Assembly: GCA_017311315.1 (NCBI GenBank)
Contig: CM029627.1
Coordinates: 51,506,797 to 51,570,796, forward strand
Direction of reading: 5' to 3'
DNA length: 64,000 nucleotides
DNA from: Dendrocalamus latiflorus
Taxonomy: Eukaryota; Streptophyta; Magnoliopsida; Poales; Poaceae
In this document: positions 10,455 through 23,345 of the stretch, piece by piece
Layout: each line of letters opens with the position of its first letter
Numbering within the stretch: the first letter of the stretch is position 1
Notes under the pieces: generated by a model
What the model saw: the letters and a program-made list of their open reading frames with translations, nothing else
Told to the model about the DNA's origin: nothing
Databases searched by the model: none
Program-made: the position numbers and the translations under genes

Positions 10455-10760
10455 GACTCACGCAAGAAGCTGCGAAAGGGAAGGCACTAGAGAGGGCTAC
10501 CATCGGAGCACTCATGTCGCGAGCACCCCAGCCAGCTTCTGCTGGTTTAAAAAAGTGTTGCTGCCGGTAGCGGCCTATAATGCTAGATGCTATCGGCGGC
10601 TTCCCTATCTCACCAGCAGAGGTGGGGCAGCGCTTCTCGTCATCATCATCACGACACCAAGGAGTCATCCCCCATGCGCGATGTACACTAGCTCCAACTG
10701 TCGGATGACTACTTCGTGATCGTGACTTCGACGACGCTTGTTCGATCACCCGGTGGTTGT
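10455..10760 (+). repeat. 300-bp duplicated block, copy B
   Basis: Second copy of the block at 6300-6600. It follows directly on the degraded Gypsy LTR end. Copy A instead follows the putative short LTR at 5991. The shared block may therefore be internal sequence of a retroelement lying behind two different LTR ends. Confidence 0.8.
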
Positions 10761-11227
10761 AACTCCGTCAATAGATACGACGTTTGATTTTTTTTCTTGA
10801 TTCAATGAGATGTCTGCGCTGCAGCATTACCCTAATTTGTTTGTCCCTATTTCATCATTATTTCTTTGTTCACAGGGGGCCCACACCAGGTGACTATGGA
10901 TGTGAGCATGATCTGTACAACTAGAGAACTTGACAAAAACATAGCATAGGCCACTTAGCACGAAACATTCCAAAGATGGGCATAAAAAATTCATAGCTAA
11001 AATGACCAGTGATTTTAATCCTGAACACCTACAAGCACAACTTCGTATAGAAGAACTCATATTGAATTCCTTTTAAATTCTGTCTTGCCAGGCCCATCAC
11101 TATTCATCCTAGCTCCAGCAGTGTGCCCGAGCCACCTTCCCCACGCGAAGACTTTCTTTTGTCGTTCCGCTTTCTTTCTTGCTGCTTCCTTCTTTTTCTT
11201 TAACTTGCGGGCCTGGGACCCACCCGC
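10761..11227. other. Intergenic DNA, nothing recognised
   Basis: The stretch is AT-rich, with no open frame of interest and no clear repeat. It ends at the outer boundary of the next LTR. Confidence 0.4.
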
Positions 11228-12824
11228 TGTAGGATGAAGGATAACTAACTAGAGAGGGGTGAATAGGAGATTCTAAAATTTTTTGCTTTCTAAAACTAAT
11301 TTCTACAAATTGAAAGATAAGCAAAATTTCTATTACAATTCAAAACCTATACAATTCTAGTAAGCTAAAGTATCACAAGCCAAGTCCCCACAAATATGTT
11401 TCTAGCTCAACAAGATATGACAATTACAATTTGCTAGAAATATAAATTGAAAAGTAGAGACAAAGAAATAACCAAATGAAGATACTCGATGTTTTGATGT
11501 GGTATCTAAAACTTGCCGGTCTTCACTAATCCACATTGAGTAAAGCCTAAATGAATTGGAGCGGCCCCACAAATTAAGCCTTACTTCTCAATTCCACTAG
11601 TGGTTTCTCTTCCTCCACTCCAGAGATAGCAAACACCAAGCCACTCATAATTGGCGCTGGCCTCTTCACAATCTTCTTGAAGAGATTACCCCACAAACTC
11701 CTGCCACGCCATCTAGGTGCCAGCAAACACTAAGAGTAATAAACTACAACATTTGCTTGACAAATTTTAAGTTCCAATGATCAACAAAATCAAATGAATG
11801 CACTTGAATGTCTCAACTACCTCAAATAAAGGCAAATGGAGTAAATGAGGTGTTGGGAGAGTGCTAATAGCTCAAAGATGTTCAATGGTATGTTCTCTAC
11901 CTGTCCTTGAGCTAGTGGGGGTGTATTTGTACTCCCCACTAGCAAATTCGACCGTTGAAGGTCAATCCCTGAAAAAATCAGCAAATGCAGTAGTACCGCA
12001 ATTCATTGGCCGATACTACCACACATGCACATCTGCATCTATGACATGTGTAGTTAATGCTTCTGAACTAGCTATTATATTTGCGATGCGGTACTACCAC
12101 CATTCAAGGTGAGGTAGTTCCGTTTTCTATACAGCGGTACTACCACTTTTCTTGAGGATCAAAACTGGCCCTCTTTGGAAATAAAGTACCGACAACTGAT
12201 TTTCGATCCAATTGGGATTTGGTAATTCCGCTTCAAATTTGTGGGCATACCGCTATGCGGTAGTTCCACCGTCTGCACACCGATACTACCGTTTTCCCGG
12301 GGAGGGGGGACTAAATTACTCCAAAAGCAACTCATTGGAAAATATATACCGCCAACTAGAAATCGGTCCTATCAGGGTGTGGTCATACCGCAGTTCATTT
12401 CAATCATGCCACTGAGCATTAGTATCACCAAGTAACCTTCAGTACTACCATTTTTTACTGTTAATGCATAGTTAGCTTTCAATTTTAAAATCTAACTGCA
12501 TGCATGATCCTTAGTTGATCCAAGTGGCACAAGAATTTTCTTTCAAGCTACTAGTCAGGATCCCTCTTAATAGTACAATGTCTATCCTAAAATCTAGTCT
12601 TCCACCAAATTTCCAAAATCTGGTAAAATTAAAAAGGCAATCCTAGACTATATATACCTTTCTTTCATGCCATGTTGATCTCCTCTTCAATTCTCGTCAT
12701 GCAACTCCCAGTCATTAATCATATTCTGAGACTAAACCATTCAAACACTTGATAAACACATTAGTTCCATATTCACTCATTGTCATTAATTACCAAAATA
12801 TTTTTAGGGGCCTAGATGCTTTCA
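11228..12824 (-). mobile_element. 3' LTR of a Sirevirus-like Copia element
   Basis: On the minus strand the LTR begins TGAAAGCATCTAGGCCCC at 12824, directly after a polypurine tract, and ends in CTATTCACCCCTCTCTAG...ATCCTACA at 11228 (1597 bp). The CACCCCTCT block before the end is usual for grass Copia LTRs. The interior holds scattered GGTAGTACCGC-type motifs between 11985 and 12460. I did not find a matching 5' LTR in the window, so no target duplication can be checked. Confidence 0.75.
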
Positions 12825-12838
12825 ATCTCCCCCTTTTT
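12825..12838 (-). promoter_or_regulatory. Polypurine tract next to the 3' LTR
   Basis: The minus strand reads GAAAAAGGGGGAGAT immediately before the TG of the LTR. Two similar purine runs occur further inside, near 13005 (TTAGGGGGAGTTTTC) and 13375 (CCAAAGGGAGAT). Several polypurine tracts upstream of the 3' LTR are a known hallmark of Sireviruses. Confidence 0.75.
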
Positions 12839-14057
12839 CGTAATTGATGACAACCCAAATTATGTAAGAGAGTTCAAATAGTTTGATTATACTACTTGTT
12901 GAAAATGAGTTATATATTCTTATTGCGACTTTAAAAAACAATAAATTCTAGAATTGAGCATAAAAGAATTGAGAATTAGTTGTTTCAAAGTCAATTAAAG
13001 AAAACTCCCCCTAAACATGTGCATGTGGATCTAAGAGGTGAATTGCAAGCACATGTATTAGATTTTTAGGAAATTCTGGTGGAGTTTCTTCTAAATGATG
13101 AACTTGAGGAAGCATTATAAGCATAAGTACATGACATGAATATAAAATTGTGTGGACAAATTTAGGTAATTGTAGATTCATGCATACATAACCATCATAA
13201 GCAAAGTGATTGCATGTCCACCATACCAAAAGTCACATATAACAAGTTCTCAGTGACATATAACAAGTTCATGCATAGACAATAATGATAGAAATATAGC
13301 ATAGATAATATAGATAATAGACTAAGGTAGACTTCTTCTTCTTTTCCCTTTTGGTGCATCTTCATTTTCTTTATTTATCTCCCTTTGGCATCAAGGTACC
13401 AAAAAGGTCTACTCATGTGGAGAAGGGCTGTGACAATGATGACAACCGTAGCTGATAGGAGAAGAAGGTCTCACCAGAATGCGCTCTATGGAGGTGACTC
13501 GTTCATCGAGGGAGGTCACTCAATCATTAATGGAGCCCACCTGGCGGAAAGAGAAACAAGCACCATTGTTGCCTCATCCTAAGTTTTATGAATTTGGAGG
13601 ACAACATTATAGATTTGGGAGAGTGAGATTGCATCTATCGGAATTGCTGGGTCTTCTTCTTCTCCATCAACCTGAGCCTATGGAGGTGCAACTAGGATAG
13701 GAGGGCCCTCTCGGGGCTTGTAAGGCTTATGAGTGGATCCCAAACCCCCACGGTGTCTAGTCTTCGTAATGATTAGAATCATAATGTCAAGTGCAAAATA
13801 TATCCTCTTGACTCTATCATTCTTGGAGGCATCAATCTCTCAGATAATTAAGTCAACCACATCAAACCTTCATCCATGCATGATGCTATCTATAATTTTC
13901 CATGTGTATCCTCTAATAGCATCGAAGTTTCCACTCTTAGGAAGGAAAGTGTGGTTGATTATCCTGTTTTTGAGGCTAGGAAGAGGAAGCAAACCTGAAA
14001 GTTTCCTGGCGCATACCTCATAGTAGATTCACAATACACCATCTATGCCTGGATTCT

Positions 14058-14408
14058 CAGTATGGGCCTGTCATGAATCTTTTCATACATCCTAGACTCT
14101 GTCCTCAAGGCCTGCTCAAAATCTCGCTTGGTTGCCACCAACCTCTTCTCCCTAGTCATCTAAGCCATATAGGTGAAGTTTGGAGAGACATACACCATTA
14201 CATAAAATTGTCGGATGATCTCCTCATTGTAGTCGCACTTGAGGGCAACAAAGTCATGGATGCCAGAGGAGCGAAAGAGCTAGTATTCCCCTATGTACCT
14301 GTCCAAGGACTCCAGATGTGCCCAATCAGCATATTTGTTCTTAGAGAATTGTCGGTGATGGCCATACCTCTGAAAGTAGACTTCCTGCTGAAACCATGTG
14401 TGGAATCT
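14058..14408 (-). pseudogene. Env-position ORF remnant (putative plant transposon protein type)
   Basis: One minus-strand frame reads RFHTWFQQEVYFQRYGHHRQ, then NKYADWAHLESLDRYIGEY, and after a stop SSGIHDFVALKCDYNEEIIR followed by QFYVMVYVSPNFTYMA. It resembles proteins annotated in grass repeats as putative plant transposon protein. In-frame TAG stops lie at 14280-14282 and 14160-14162. It sits between the end of pol (15624) and the 3' LTR (12824), where some Sireviruses carry an extra env-like gene. An acidic stretch upstream (SSSHEVSEDSDEEMGEPE, near 14490-14550) may be its N-terminal part. Family identity is recalled from similar proteins, not searched. Confidence 0.55.
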
Positions 14409-15189
14409 TAGATTAGTAGATGTCCTCTGCTGCAAAAACTAATTTGGCTGATGAGGAACCGCATACTCATCACTAGTATGGTTCTTAGGTTTATGGGATG
14501 TTCTTCTGGCTCACCCATTTCCTCATCAGAGTCCTCACTAACCTCATGAGAGGAGCTTTCCTCACTATTAGTTTCTAACTTCATTTCTTGTACTGGAGCC
14601 TTGCCTCTTATTTCTCTGGCTCTCTATGCTAATTCTGCCACTGGATTAGTCGTCGATTGTAGAGGAGGGACTTGAGAGGTCACCAGTTGAGGGAGAGCTG
14701 GTGCTTGAGAGGAAGATTCTACTCGGGATGCTAGAGAGCCATAGCTCTTGTGAATGGTATTTTTAGTACCGGAGGGCTGGTAGTACCACTTTTGATGAAC
14801 TTGTTCTAGGGCAAGACCACATGTAATCTAACTAGCAAATTTTTGTGGATTGAATCCATGAAGAAGATGTATAAACATCATATAATGCTAGTCCTACAAT
14901 ATTGCCCAAAAGTATCTCACTAAATCATCTACATTTGCCAAAACCTAATTTGAGGAAACCTAGGGTTGGAACAAGGAAATTCATGGATAAAAATGAGATT
15001 TTTACCTTGATTCAACCCTTAGGTGATGATGGATCATAGATTTGAGACAATTACCAGCAAGTTTGTGGATTTTGAGAGGAGAAAAAGAGGAGAAAGAGAG
15101 AGCCAAAGAGGGGTGTACAACTTTGAGGAAATGTGGTATAACCATTGGGGTGGAGAGAAAGAAGAGTGGTCAAAGTGGAGGGGTACAAT

Positions 15190-15325
15190 TAATGCATCTA
15201 CCAACTGACACGGTAGTTCCACATTTTCAATGCTGGTAGTACCGCCTTGTGGTAGTACCGCTGCCTTAATGCCGATAGTACCGCTAATCAGTAGTACCAT
15301 AGAATATACGGCGGTAGTTCCGTTT
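15190..15325. repeat. GGTAGTACCGC motif cluster
   Basis: Six or more copies of GGTAGTACCGC or its variants (CGATAGTACCGC, GGTAGTTCCGT) lie in 130 bp between the env-position ORF and the pol end. The same motif is scattered in the 3' LTR at 11985-12460, which ties both segments to one element family. Confidence 0.7.
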
Positions 15326-15623
15326 TTCTTATAACTTCAAGGATAGATTTTGGGAATTTTGAGAAATATGCAAATGATCCCTAGTTTTTCACTTAAAAGA
15401 GTATCATTCATGATCATTATGCATTAAGTGTGCTATATAACATCACAAACATAGTGTTTAAAGAACATAGAAGTTTTTGAGAAGGAATTGAAAATAATTT
15501 GAAACTATTTTTCTCAAAAGCTTCAAATAACACCAAATGTGTGCGAATAGCATGATACATGAGTTCAAGCAACATTTGAATAGTCTATGATATTTAACTC
15601 ATTCCTCAACTTGCAAAATGGTT

Positions 15624-16019
15624 TTAATCTAATGGTTTGGTGAAAATATCCGCTAATTGATTTTCGATCCGAATGTGGTTAATAACTATATCTCTCTTAC
15701 TCACATGATCTCTCAAAAAGTGGTGGCATATATCTATGTGCTTTGTTCTTGAGTGTTGGATCGGGTTGTTGGCTATTTTCATGACACTATCATTATCACA
15801 CAAAATAGGCATTTTATCAAACTTAATTCCATAATCCATCAATGTTTGCCTCATCCATAGCAATTGAGCACAACAACTACATATGGAAACATATTCGGCT
15901 TCGGTAGTGGAAAAGGTTACAAAATTTTGTTTCTTGGATGACCATGAAACTAAAGACCTTCCTAATAATTGATAACTTTCCGATGTGTTTTTTCTATCCA
16001 CTTTACAACCACGATTCAA
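15624..16019 (-). pseudogene. Copia pol C-terminus (RNase H), truncated
   Basis: The product starts inside RNase H at GCKVDRKNTSESYQLLGRSL and continues VSWSSKKQNFVTFSTTEAEY, CCAQLLWMRQTLMDYG, LCDNDSVMKIANNPIQHSRT, KHIDICHHFLRDHV and ENQLADIFTKPLD before a stop. These are the standard end motifs of Ty1/Copia polyproteins, and RNase H residues (EAEY, CDN, HSRTKHID) are present. The match ends at about 16010, so reverse transcriptase and everything upstream are lost. It belongs with the 3' LTR at 11228. Confidence 0.93.
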
Positions 16020-18480
16020 TATCTCATTAAGTCAAAATTAATCATATGATGATAAACCCAACGTGCTATAAGCATGGCTAAGCATAGTAAACGCACAACC
16101 CATGTGACAACTAATATTGTATCACTAGATATATTCCCATCCTATGGTGGTAATGGAATCATGGAATTCAACTTATCAAGGAGGAAATTAATCAAGTGGG
16201 ACGATAACTACCAAGTACAAAGGTTTATAATAAAATAGAAATGCATCATAATTTAAAACAAAATAATAAATAAATAGATTTGAAAGTTATATTCAACATG
16301 AATCAAGGACATGACTTACCTTGGCCTTGCTCAGTTACCAATTCTTGGACTTCTGGTCCTACTTCTACTCCTTCGAAGATGTTATCTAATGGGAGAGAAA
16401 GCGAATGGAACACAAACAAAATCAAATAAAATTCAAATGAAATCCAAAAACTTCAAAACTAAAACCAAAAGTTAGATATTAATTTTATATAAATTTAGGA
16501 AAAATAATTGGGTCAATCGGAGCTAAGACGGAGAAGAACGGGTTCTCGGAAGATCTAAATCTAAAGAAAAAGGAAAATAGGATTTACTGGAATTATTTTT
16601 CTAAAGGAAATCCTAATTATGATATGAGCATCTATTTTATTTTTTGGCTGAATTATTTTTCTAATGGAAAATAGGAAATATGATGTCATCTCTTGACGTG
16701 GCGGCTGACCGGGCTTCTAGGACTGACGTGGCATGACACGTGGCACTAGGTGGTAATATTCCAATGATGTCTTTTTGATTGGTAAAAGAATTGAAGGAGC
16801 ACATTGATGATACAATAATTATTTTTGTGAAATTATATGCAAGGTGATCTTTTAGCTTAAACCCCAGTATTTACAGATAAATAGTAGGGACTTAAATTAT
16901 TATTATCAGAGTCAATTAACTAATAATCGCAAAAAAGGAGGATCCACATGGTTTTTTGAGGTAAAAGAATTAATTTGATTGTCTCTTACATGACTTAAGC
17001 TGGTATTAGTCATCTTTATAGAATAATTATCTTGCTAATTCTTTTTGACATGAAATTTAACTAAGATTTTAATTCCTCGATAATTGATTTTAATTCATAA
17101 ATTATATTTTACCATATTTTTATTTGAATAATTCATGAATTTTGAATCCCAAATGTGAATGCATACTTCATACTGATCGATTGCTATCCACGCCAGTTGA
17201 ATTAAAAGGGGCCCACTTGTCATATTAAGATAGAGGGAGAGCAGAGTAGAACTGAAGACAGGGAAGCAAGCCCGGCCGAAACAGGGGAGGGCTCAGGCGG
17301 CTGGCTGGGGGCGGCAGCGCCGGCGATGGTCGGCCGGAGGAGAGGTTGCGACCGAAAAAATGGGAGGCCTGGGAGGCGAAAAGGCCAAGGGAGGCGGTGG
17401 CTGAGACCAGGCGGTGAGAAAGGGCTGCAGGCGGCGGTCCAAAGCGGCCGGCGGTGGGGCGGTGCATGGTGGCGATGGCCGAAAGGGGGAGAGGGGAAAG
17501 TGAGGGGGGTGAGTACGACAGGGTCACAGGGAACTCACCTAAAGCGATGGCACAGCCGGGGAGTTGCCGGAGCAGGCCGGCGGCGTGCACCCGGTTCGGC
17601 GCGGGGAGGCGCACGGTGGGAGCTTGTCGGTGGGGAGGAGAAGGCTGGGCAGCACCGGGGAAGGCTTTAGGGGGTTGTGGTGGTGTTTCCGGTCCAGCCA
17701 ATTAACAAATGGCATGGTGGGTGGCCGGAATCGCTCTGGGTGGCAGTTCGGTTAAAGACAGAGGCGACGGAGGCTCGAGTGGCCTTGAGATCGATTAGGG
17801 TTGAGAGGAGGTACAAGAAGATGAGGTGAAGTCGGTGTGATGCTTTATAGGGGAGTTGAAGGCTCGGTGTGGTGGAGTACCGTGATGGCGTATTCTCGAC
17901 TGAGCCGGACATCGGCGGGAAAACAGGAAAGAGGTGGCCGAGGACTGGCGCAGTGATGCAGGGAGTGGCACACGACTCAAGGCCGATGGCAGGTGCATCA
18001 TGGCTAAGAGACGATGGGATGGCATGGTGCAGTGATGTGGCGGCAAAGAAGGAAGCGGCGGCATTGGCGCAGAGGGGCGGCGAGGTGAGCAGGGGGATGG
18101 CGCAACACAGGACTAGCACAGGGCCGAGAAGCACGGAGCAAAGGAGAGGTGTGGAGTCGGGACACACCGGGCATAGTGCAGCACGGTGTTGAGGTAGGAT
18201 GGGTGCGAACGGCGCATGCATGACACGGTCTGCCAGATGCGGCCAGGGGTGTGGCATGGGGCATTCCCGGCTGGGCCGTGGACCGAATGGGCCGGGTCCA
18301 AGAGAAGAAAAGGAGCATCAGGTGTTCTTCCCCTACCAGCGAGTCCCTTCCAATGCTTGGTTATGCCAAATATTCGAACACCACCAGTGAGTGTGCAAAC
18401 AGAGGAAGAAATAGATGAAGGTTAGAAGAGATGGGAGATGAAGAAGAACAAAAGGAGAGGAATAAATAGGGAAACGAACT
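16020..18480 (-). mobile_element. Gypsy-type LTR, minus orientation, partial
   Basis: Read on the minus strand, a GC-rich leader (17225-17840) follows a TATA-like CCCTATAAAGC (about 17855-17845), with a splice-donor-like GGTGAGTTCCC further on. Past the leader come AT-rich sequence and a GAAGTAGGACCAGAAGTCCA block ending in a GTAAGTCATG site. This layout (TATA, GC-rich leader with an intron, AT-rich U5) matches the complete Gypsy LTR at 19746-23345, though the sequence differs. The long open frames in 17.2-18.5 kb on both strands are by-products of GC richness. No termini were resolved. Confidence 0.45.
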
Positions 18481-19740
18481 TACCTCAGTGTAACTACCAT
18501 TCAAACGTGTCTCTGCTTGCAACTGCTGAGATTATGGCCATGTTCATTCCCGAAACTAGTGATGTTACATCCACACTCGTTCAAGCTTGATGGTTGGCAA
18601 GTAGCAACACCCCAAGCTCCACTATCGTGGTCATCAGTGCTACTCCCCGTCTCCATCCCCACTGTGATTTTTGAGCCATCTCTCTCCCTTCCCCCTCTCC
18701 ATCTCTCCACGTTGGCCCGGTATGCCATCGAACTTGGTGTGGTGGCAGAGCACAATGAAGCCCAACAAGAGGCACCACCCATCAAGCAAGAGCTAGCCCA
18801 ACGTGAGCCCAAAATGCTCGAACACCACGCAGAAGAAGGGGTGGAACAAGACCATGCATCATGACCACCAGGGATGAGACATAGATGCACATCGGCCCAA
18901 CCAAATCAAGCCAGTGGAAGCAGTGGCTGGGGGAGAGAGCAGTGGTGGTGGTGCGGGAGGGGCATCTAGATCTGGCCGGTGGAAGTGGCAGTGGGTGAGG
19001 GGGCATCTAGGTCCAGCTAGTGGAAGTGGCGACAAGGGAGGGGGTGACGACGTGCAGAGCTGAGGTGGCGGTGGTGAACGATGGGGTGTCTAGATCCGAG
19101 CAATCTAGGGAGGAAGGACAAGCATCAGGAGGGAAACGGGGAGGACGAGGATGACGAGCGATGATTGGAGGTGCAGATGCAAGCGAAGGAGGGATGAGCA
19201 GTGGCTCGAATATGAGGGGAGGAGGGATGAGCGTTGGTGGCAGCTGGGATAGGGGTGCGGAAGAGGACGGTGAGTGGTGACATAGATGCGAGGGGAGGTG
19301 GGAGGAGCGTTGGTGGTGGCTGGGATAGGGGCGTGGAGGTGGCTATGGTGATAGGAGGAAGGGCGTGAGAGGGTGGGGAGGGGGCAGGGGAGCGGGAGGC
19401 AACGGTGGAAGGCGAGGGTAGGTTGGGGATTGCATAGTCTACAGGCCCATATGTCAGAGCTAAGTTTTGTACGTGAGTGGGTAGGGCAATTTGAGGAGAA
19501 CGCACTACCACAAATTGGGTCTTTTAAGTAGTAGAGATTTTCTAAAAATCTTTCTTACATGTGTGCCATCCATATTAGTCTCATAATTCTTAAAACATGT
19601 TTTAATTACAAAACAGTAAATAGGTCCCATCTGTCATAGGCTCATTAGCCACTAATTACCTAATTAATATTTTAATTAACTTTTAAACTAGATTAGCACC
19701 TTGACAGGTGGGCCTGTCTAAGACAGTTCTATTGGCGAGG
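18481..19740. other. GC-rich repetitive DNA, no gene recognised
   Basis: Between 18900 and 19430 the plus strand is dominated by GGTGG, GGAGGG and GTGGCGG runs. Frames on both strands are open but low in complexity (Pro/Ser-rich or Gly-rich). From 19500 the sequence becomes AT-rich and appears to be part of the older LTR into which the next element inserted. Confidence 0.4.
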
Positions 19741-19745
19741 TGGAA

Positions 19746-22700
19746 TGCAACATCCCAAAATTTTCTTTCTGGAAAAGATTAATTTCAAATTAAATATTTT
19801 AAAGTATTTGAATTTTTATTTGGAGTTGTTTGGCTTTTAGTTGTTTTCTGAGTTTTCTGGAGTTTAAAACCTATTTTTAGAGTTTAAAAAGTATTTTCAA
19901 ATATGAAAATTAAATACCAACATTAGTTGGAAATAATTTTATTAAGTCCAAAATATCTCCAGGAGCTTCTGTGAATTTTTCTGGAATTTTTGGAGGTATT
20001 TTCATATTTTTCTGAGGCTTAATTAATTTCCTAGCCTTTTCTGAAAATCAAAATCAAATTCTAAAAATAAAATCCCAGCTCCTCTCCCTCAGGTTGACAC
20101 ATGGACGGCCCAAATCCGCCCACGTCACCGCTCGGCCCAATCCCGGCCGCTCTCCCCTCCCCCTCCGCCAAGCGGGCCCGGCCCGTCAGCCTCCCCGCGC
20201 CTCCCTCTCCCCTCCTCTCTCTGCCCCTGGGCCCCGGCCGTCAGCCGCTCGCGCCCGCACCCGTCGCCCGATCCGCCTCCCCTGCCACGCGGCTTCATCC
20301 GCACCGCCCGCTCTCTCCCTCTCCTCTCTCACTGCGCGCGGGCCCCGCCTGTCAGACGCTTCTTCCCCCTCCCGCGCGCCTCCTTCCTTCTTTCTCTTCC
20401 CTCTTTACTTTCTTCGCCGGCCGACCGAGTCCCCCGCGGATTCCGCCCTTCCTTCCCCGGCTCTCTCCGGTTTGGAAACCCGCGCGACCGCATCCCCAAA
20501 CAGCCGCGCCCTCTTTCCTTCTGCGGCCCCCTCTTTCCTTCTTTCCCCTCCCCCCCTTACTTTTTCCGGCCGCCATCTCCGGCGAGCGATTGCCACGCCC
20601 GTGTCCCTCCTCCGCTTTATAAAAGCCCTCCATCGGCTCCGCCTCCCTCCGCACAAACCCCCGCCGCACTCCACCTCCCTTCCCGAGCACCATAGCGCTC
20701 CGCCACCGTGCTCCCTCTCTCTCCAAGCCCCACCACACTCCGGCGAGCAATTCCCGCTGCCTCGGGCCTCCCCGGAGCCCGCCGCCACCACCCCGAGCAC
20801 CCCCGTGCCAGTGCAAAGCTCCCCGACCCCTCAGGTAAGCCTCCCCGCCGCCGGAGCGCCGCCGCACCGGAGCACCCGAGACTTCTCCGCCACTCCCTCG
20901 CCGCCGGCTCGCCACCGTGCTTCGTGACCTCCACCGACCTCACCGTCGGCACCCCCTCTGCACCAGGAGCGCGTTTTGGACCTCACCCGGACCACTCCGG
21001 CCACCCCTCGCCGCCGGCACGGTCGCCTCCGTCCACTGCTGCCCGGTCCCCTCCGGTAGATACCTCAAAAGGTATATTTACCCTTTATGGGTAAGAAACA
21101 CCCGTGAGCCAGTTGGTTAATAGCGCTATCCTTCCCTCCCCCCCGGCTCCCTCGGCGCGCGTTCGAGCCCCCGGCTCCGCACGCTGAGGTTGAGCCATTT
21201 CTATTGTTTTCCGCTCTGACATGTGGACCCCTCTCGTCAGCCACTGTCGGTCTATGGGCCGGCTGACATCTGGGCCCCGCCTGTCAGTGCCTCCGTTGGC
21301 ATGTGGGTCCAGAGCCCCTAGGGTCCCACCTATCAGTGGCCAGCCAACAGCCTGGGGCCACTGACAGAAGGGTCCCACTTATCAGTAGCTGAGTAATAGG
21401 CTCGCTGACATGTGGGTCCCACCTGTCATAGACACAGAGAATAATCAATAAAATAAAAAGATTAAAATGTAAATTCTTTAGTGGGCCCCACCTGTCAGAA
21501 ATTTCATAATTTCTGGATTTATTCAAACTGCGATCTTTAAATGAGCATAACTTATTCATTTTAACTCCAAATTGAGCCATTCAAATTTCTAAATTCTTCT
21601 AAAATCATAATCTATCCAATTATGCCCTATATTTGAATTTTTTATTTTATTTGGTTTTTTGGTTGTATTTATTTGTTTTGTTGTTCGTCTTTTCGCGCGT
21701 AGATTCCACCGTTGTCGACGATCTCTCCACTCCGCAGCAAGAAGACCCCGAGAGCGTGCAAGAAGGCAAGTCTCCTTTGATCATTTTGAACCTATGTTTA
21801 AAAAATGTTTTTAATTATTTTAAATTTATGTGCATCGCTATTTACATAGAACTCTAGTTTTGGTCTTAAGGCAATAGTTAGTCCAACCTTGTTATGCCCT
21901 CATTGGAACTTGAATGCCATGTACCCTTATAACCCTAGTATCACCTTTGTCTCAATAATGAGATTATTATTAAATCTTTGTTAAATATTAGAATGGTAGT
22001 AAAATGCTTAGTCATGCTATTTAAATCCTTTTGTAACCTTGGAATGGGAAATCGTATTTCATTCAAATGGTATTTGTTTTTAGAAGCAAGTGGTGACTGG
22101 TGTTGCCACTGATCTTTTAAAATAAAATAAAATAAAATGTGAAAGTTGGTTTAGACTAGAGCGGATGGTTGGTTGGATTGGTGCGGCAAGCACGAGATCT
22201 TGTAAAGTGTATGTTCCGCCCTAGTCAATTTAGGACCGACGCTTGTGTTTGTCCAGACTGAGCACTACCGTACAACCCCAAGTCTATATGGGTATGACCT
22301 AGCTGATTAACTCATGATAGTTTAGTTTAGGTGCCACCAGTGGAAAGTGGGTGCCAGGGATTTACTGGTTATTCACAGTGAGGGACAGGGATTTACTGTA
22401 CTCATATGGCGCAAGAGAGGGCTTCGGACTGGGTGGATTTAACCCTTCTGCGGTGAAATCTCAGCGGGTGGTGTCTAGCTAGGCTAGGGTGAGGTAAAGC
22501 TTTTTGATATTTTATCTGGGTCTCATACCAAAGGAAGCATGGTGACTATTAGGATAATTTATCTCTTGGGGGTAAAGTTGTACAACCTCTGCAGAGTGTC
22601 AAACTATTCGAATAGCCGTGCCCACGGTTAAGGGCGGGCAAGGAATGCATTCACATGGTAGATTTTTTGGTTTTTGGTTTTAAAGTCAAAAGCTTTGGTA

Positions 22701-23345
22701 TTCCAAGAGTGGAGAAAACTCTCGGAAGGGTATCCTGGCAGTTGGAGCCAGAGAGGGTGGATGTAACCCGCAGTATTAAACTTTGTTGGTTATGTAGTGT
22801 TGGTGGATGGAACCTTCACTATAAAAAGTTTATTAAATTCAGTTAACCAATTTACTTTGTTAAATTAATGCCTTCAAAAGTATTTAGTAGTAGTTGAAAT
22901 AAAATATTGCTTTGTGCAAAAGAACCACATAACCTTCCTTTGTTAAGCCTTCCCAAGACTTGCGAAGTACTTTTTGTACTCACATGCTGCACTTAAAATT
23001 AAACTCAGAAGAATATGAAGCTCAAGAGGGAGACTATGACTACTTTGCGGGTGGATTCGATGAAGGATTCCCGGAGTACTAGATCGCGCTTCCCCAGTCA
23101 ATTGCCTGTGGCGTATTGACGGGTCTTCGCTGATTTTATTTCTGCTTTCGCTGTGTTTTATGATTATACGAGGTCTTGAAACCTCAATTGTAATAATGAG
23201 ACCTGTTGGTCAGTACTCTTTATTATTGTAATAAATCGTTGTTGGTTATGTAATCATCACTGTTTGACTGTGTGCACTAGCTTTGATCTGGGACTAGTGC
23301 TGTAATACATAGAGGGTCCGGGTTCGGAAATCTGGGGTCCCGACA
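19746..23345 (+). mobile_element. Complete Gypsy-type solo LTR, 3600 bp
   Basis: The element starts TGCAACATCCCAAAATTTTC and ends TCTGGGGTCCCGACA, giving the canonical TG...CA. It is flanked on both sides by TGGAA (19741-19745 and 23346-23350), a perfect 5-bp target duplication. No internal region or second LTR lies between, so this is a solo LTR left by LTR-LTR recombination. It contains a TATA box (TTTATAAAA, 20616-20624), a GC-rich leader with a CAGGTAAGCC donor near 20830, and an AT-rich 3' part. Its large open frames at 20.1-21.1 kb are in the leader and are not genes. Superfamily is inferred from size and architecture. Confidence 0.92.
20616..20624 (+). promoter_or_regulatory. TATA box of the solo LTR
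   Basis: TTTATAAAA stands alone in a stretch of very high GC content. It lies about 870 bp into the LTR, followed by a C-rich leader, as expected for the LTR promoter. Confidence 0.7.

Noticed and set aside
17225..18500. Several GC-rich ORFs of 100-196 codons on both strands
   Set aside because: They overlap each other on both strands, are Pro/Ser- or Gly-rich and lie in the leader of a Gypsy LTR.
20094..21120. 277-residue Pro/Ser-rich ORF
   Set aside because: It lies wholly inside the solo LTR, before and after its TATA box, and reflects C-rich leader sequence rather than a gene.
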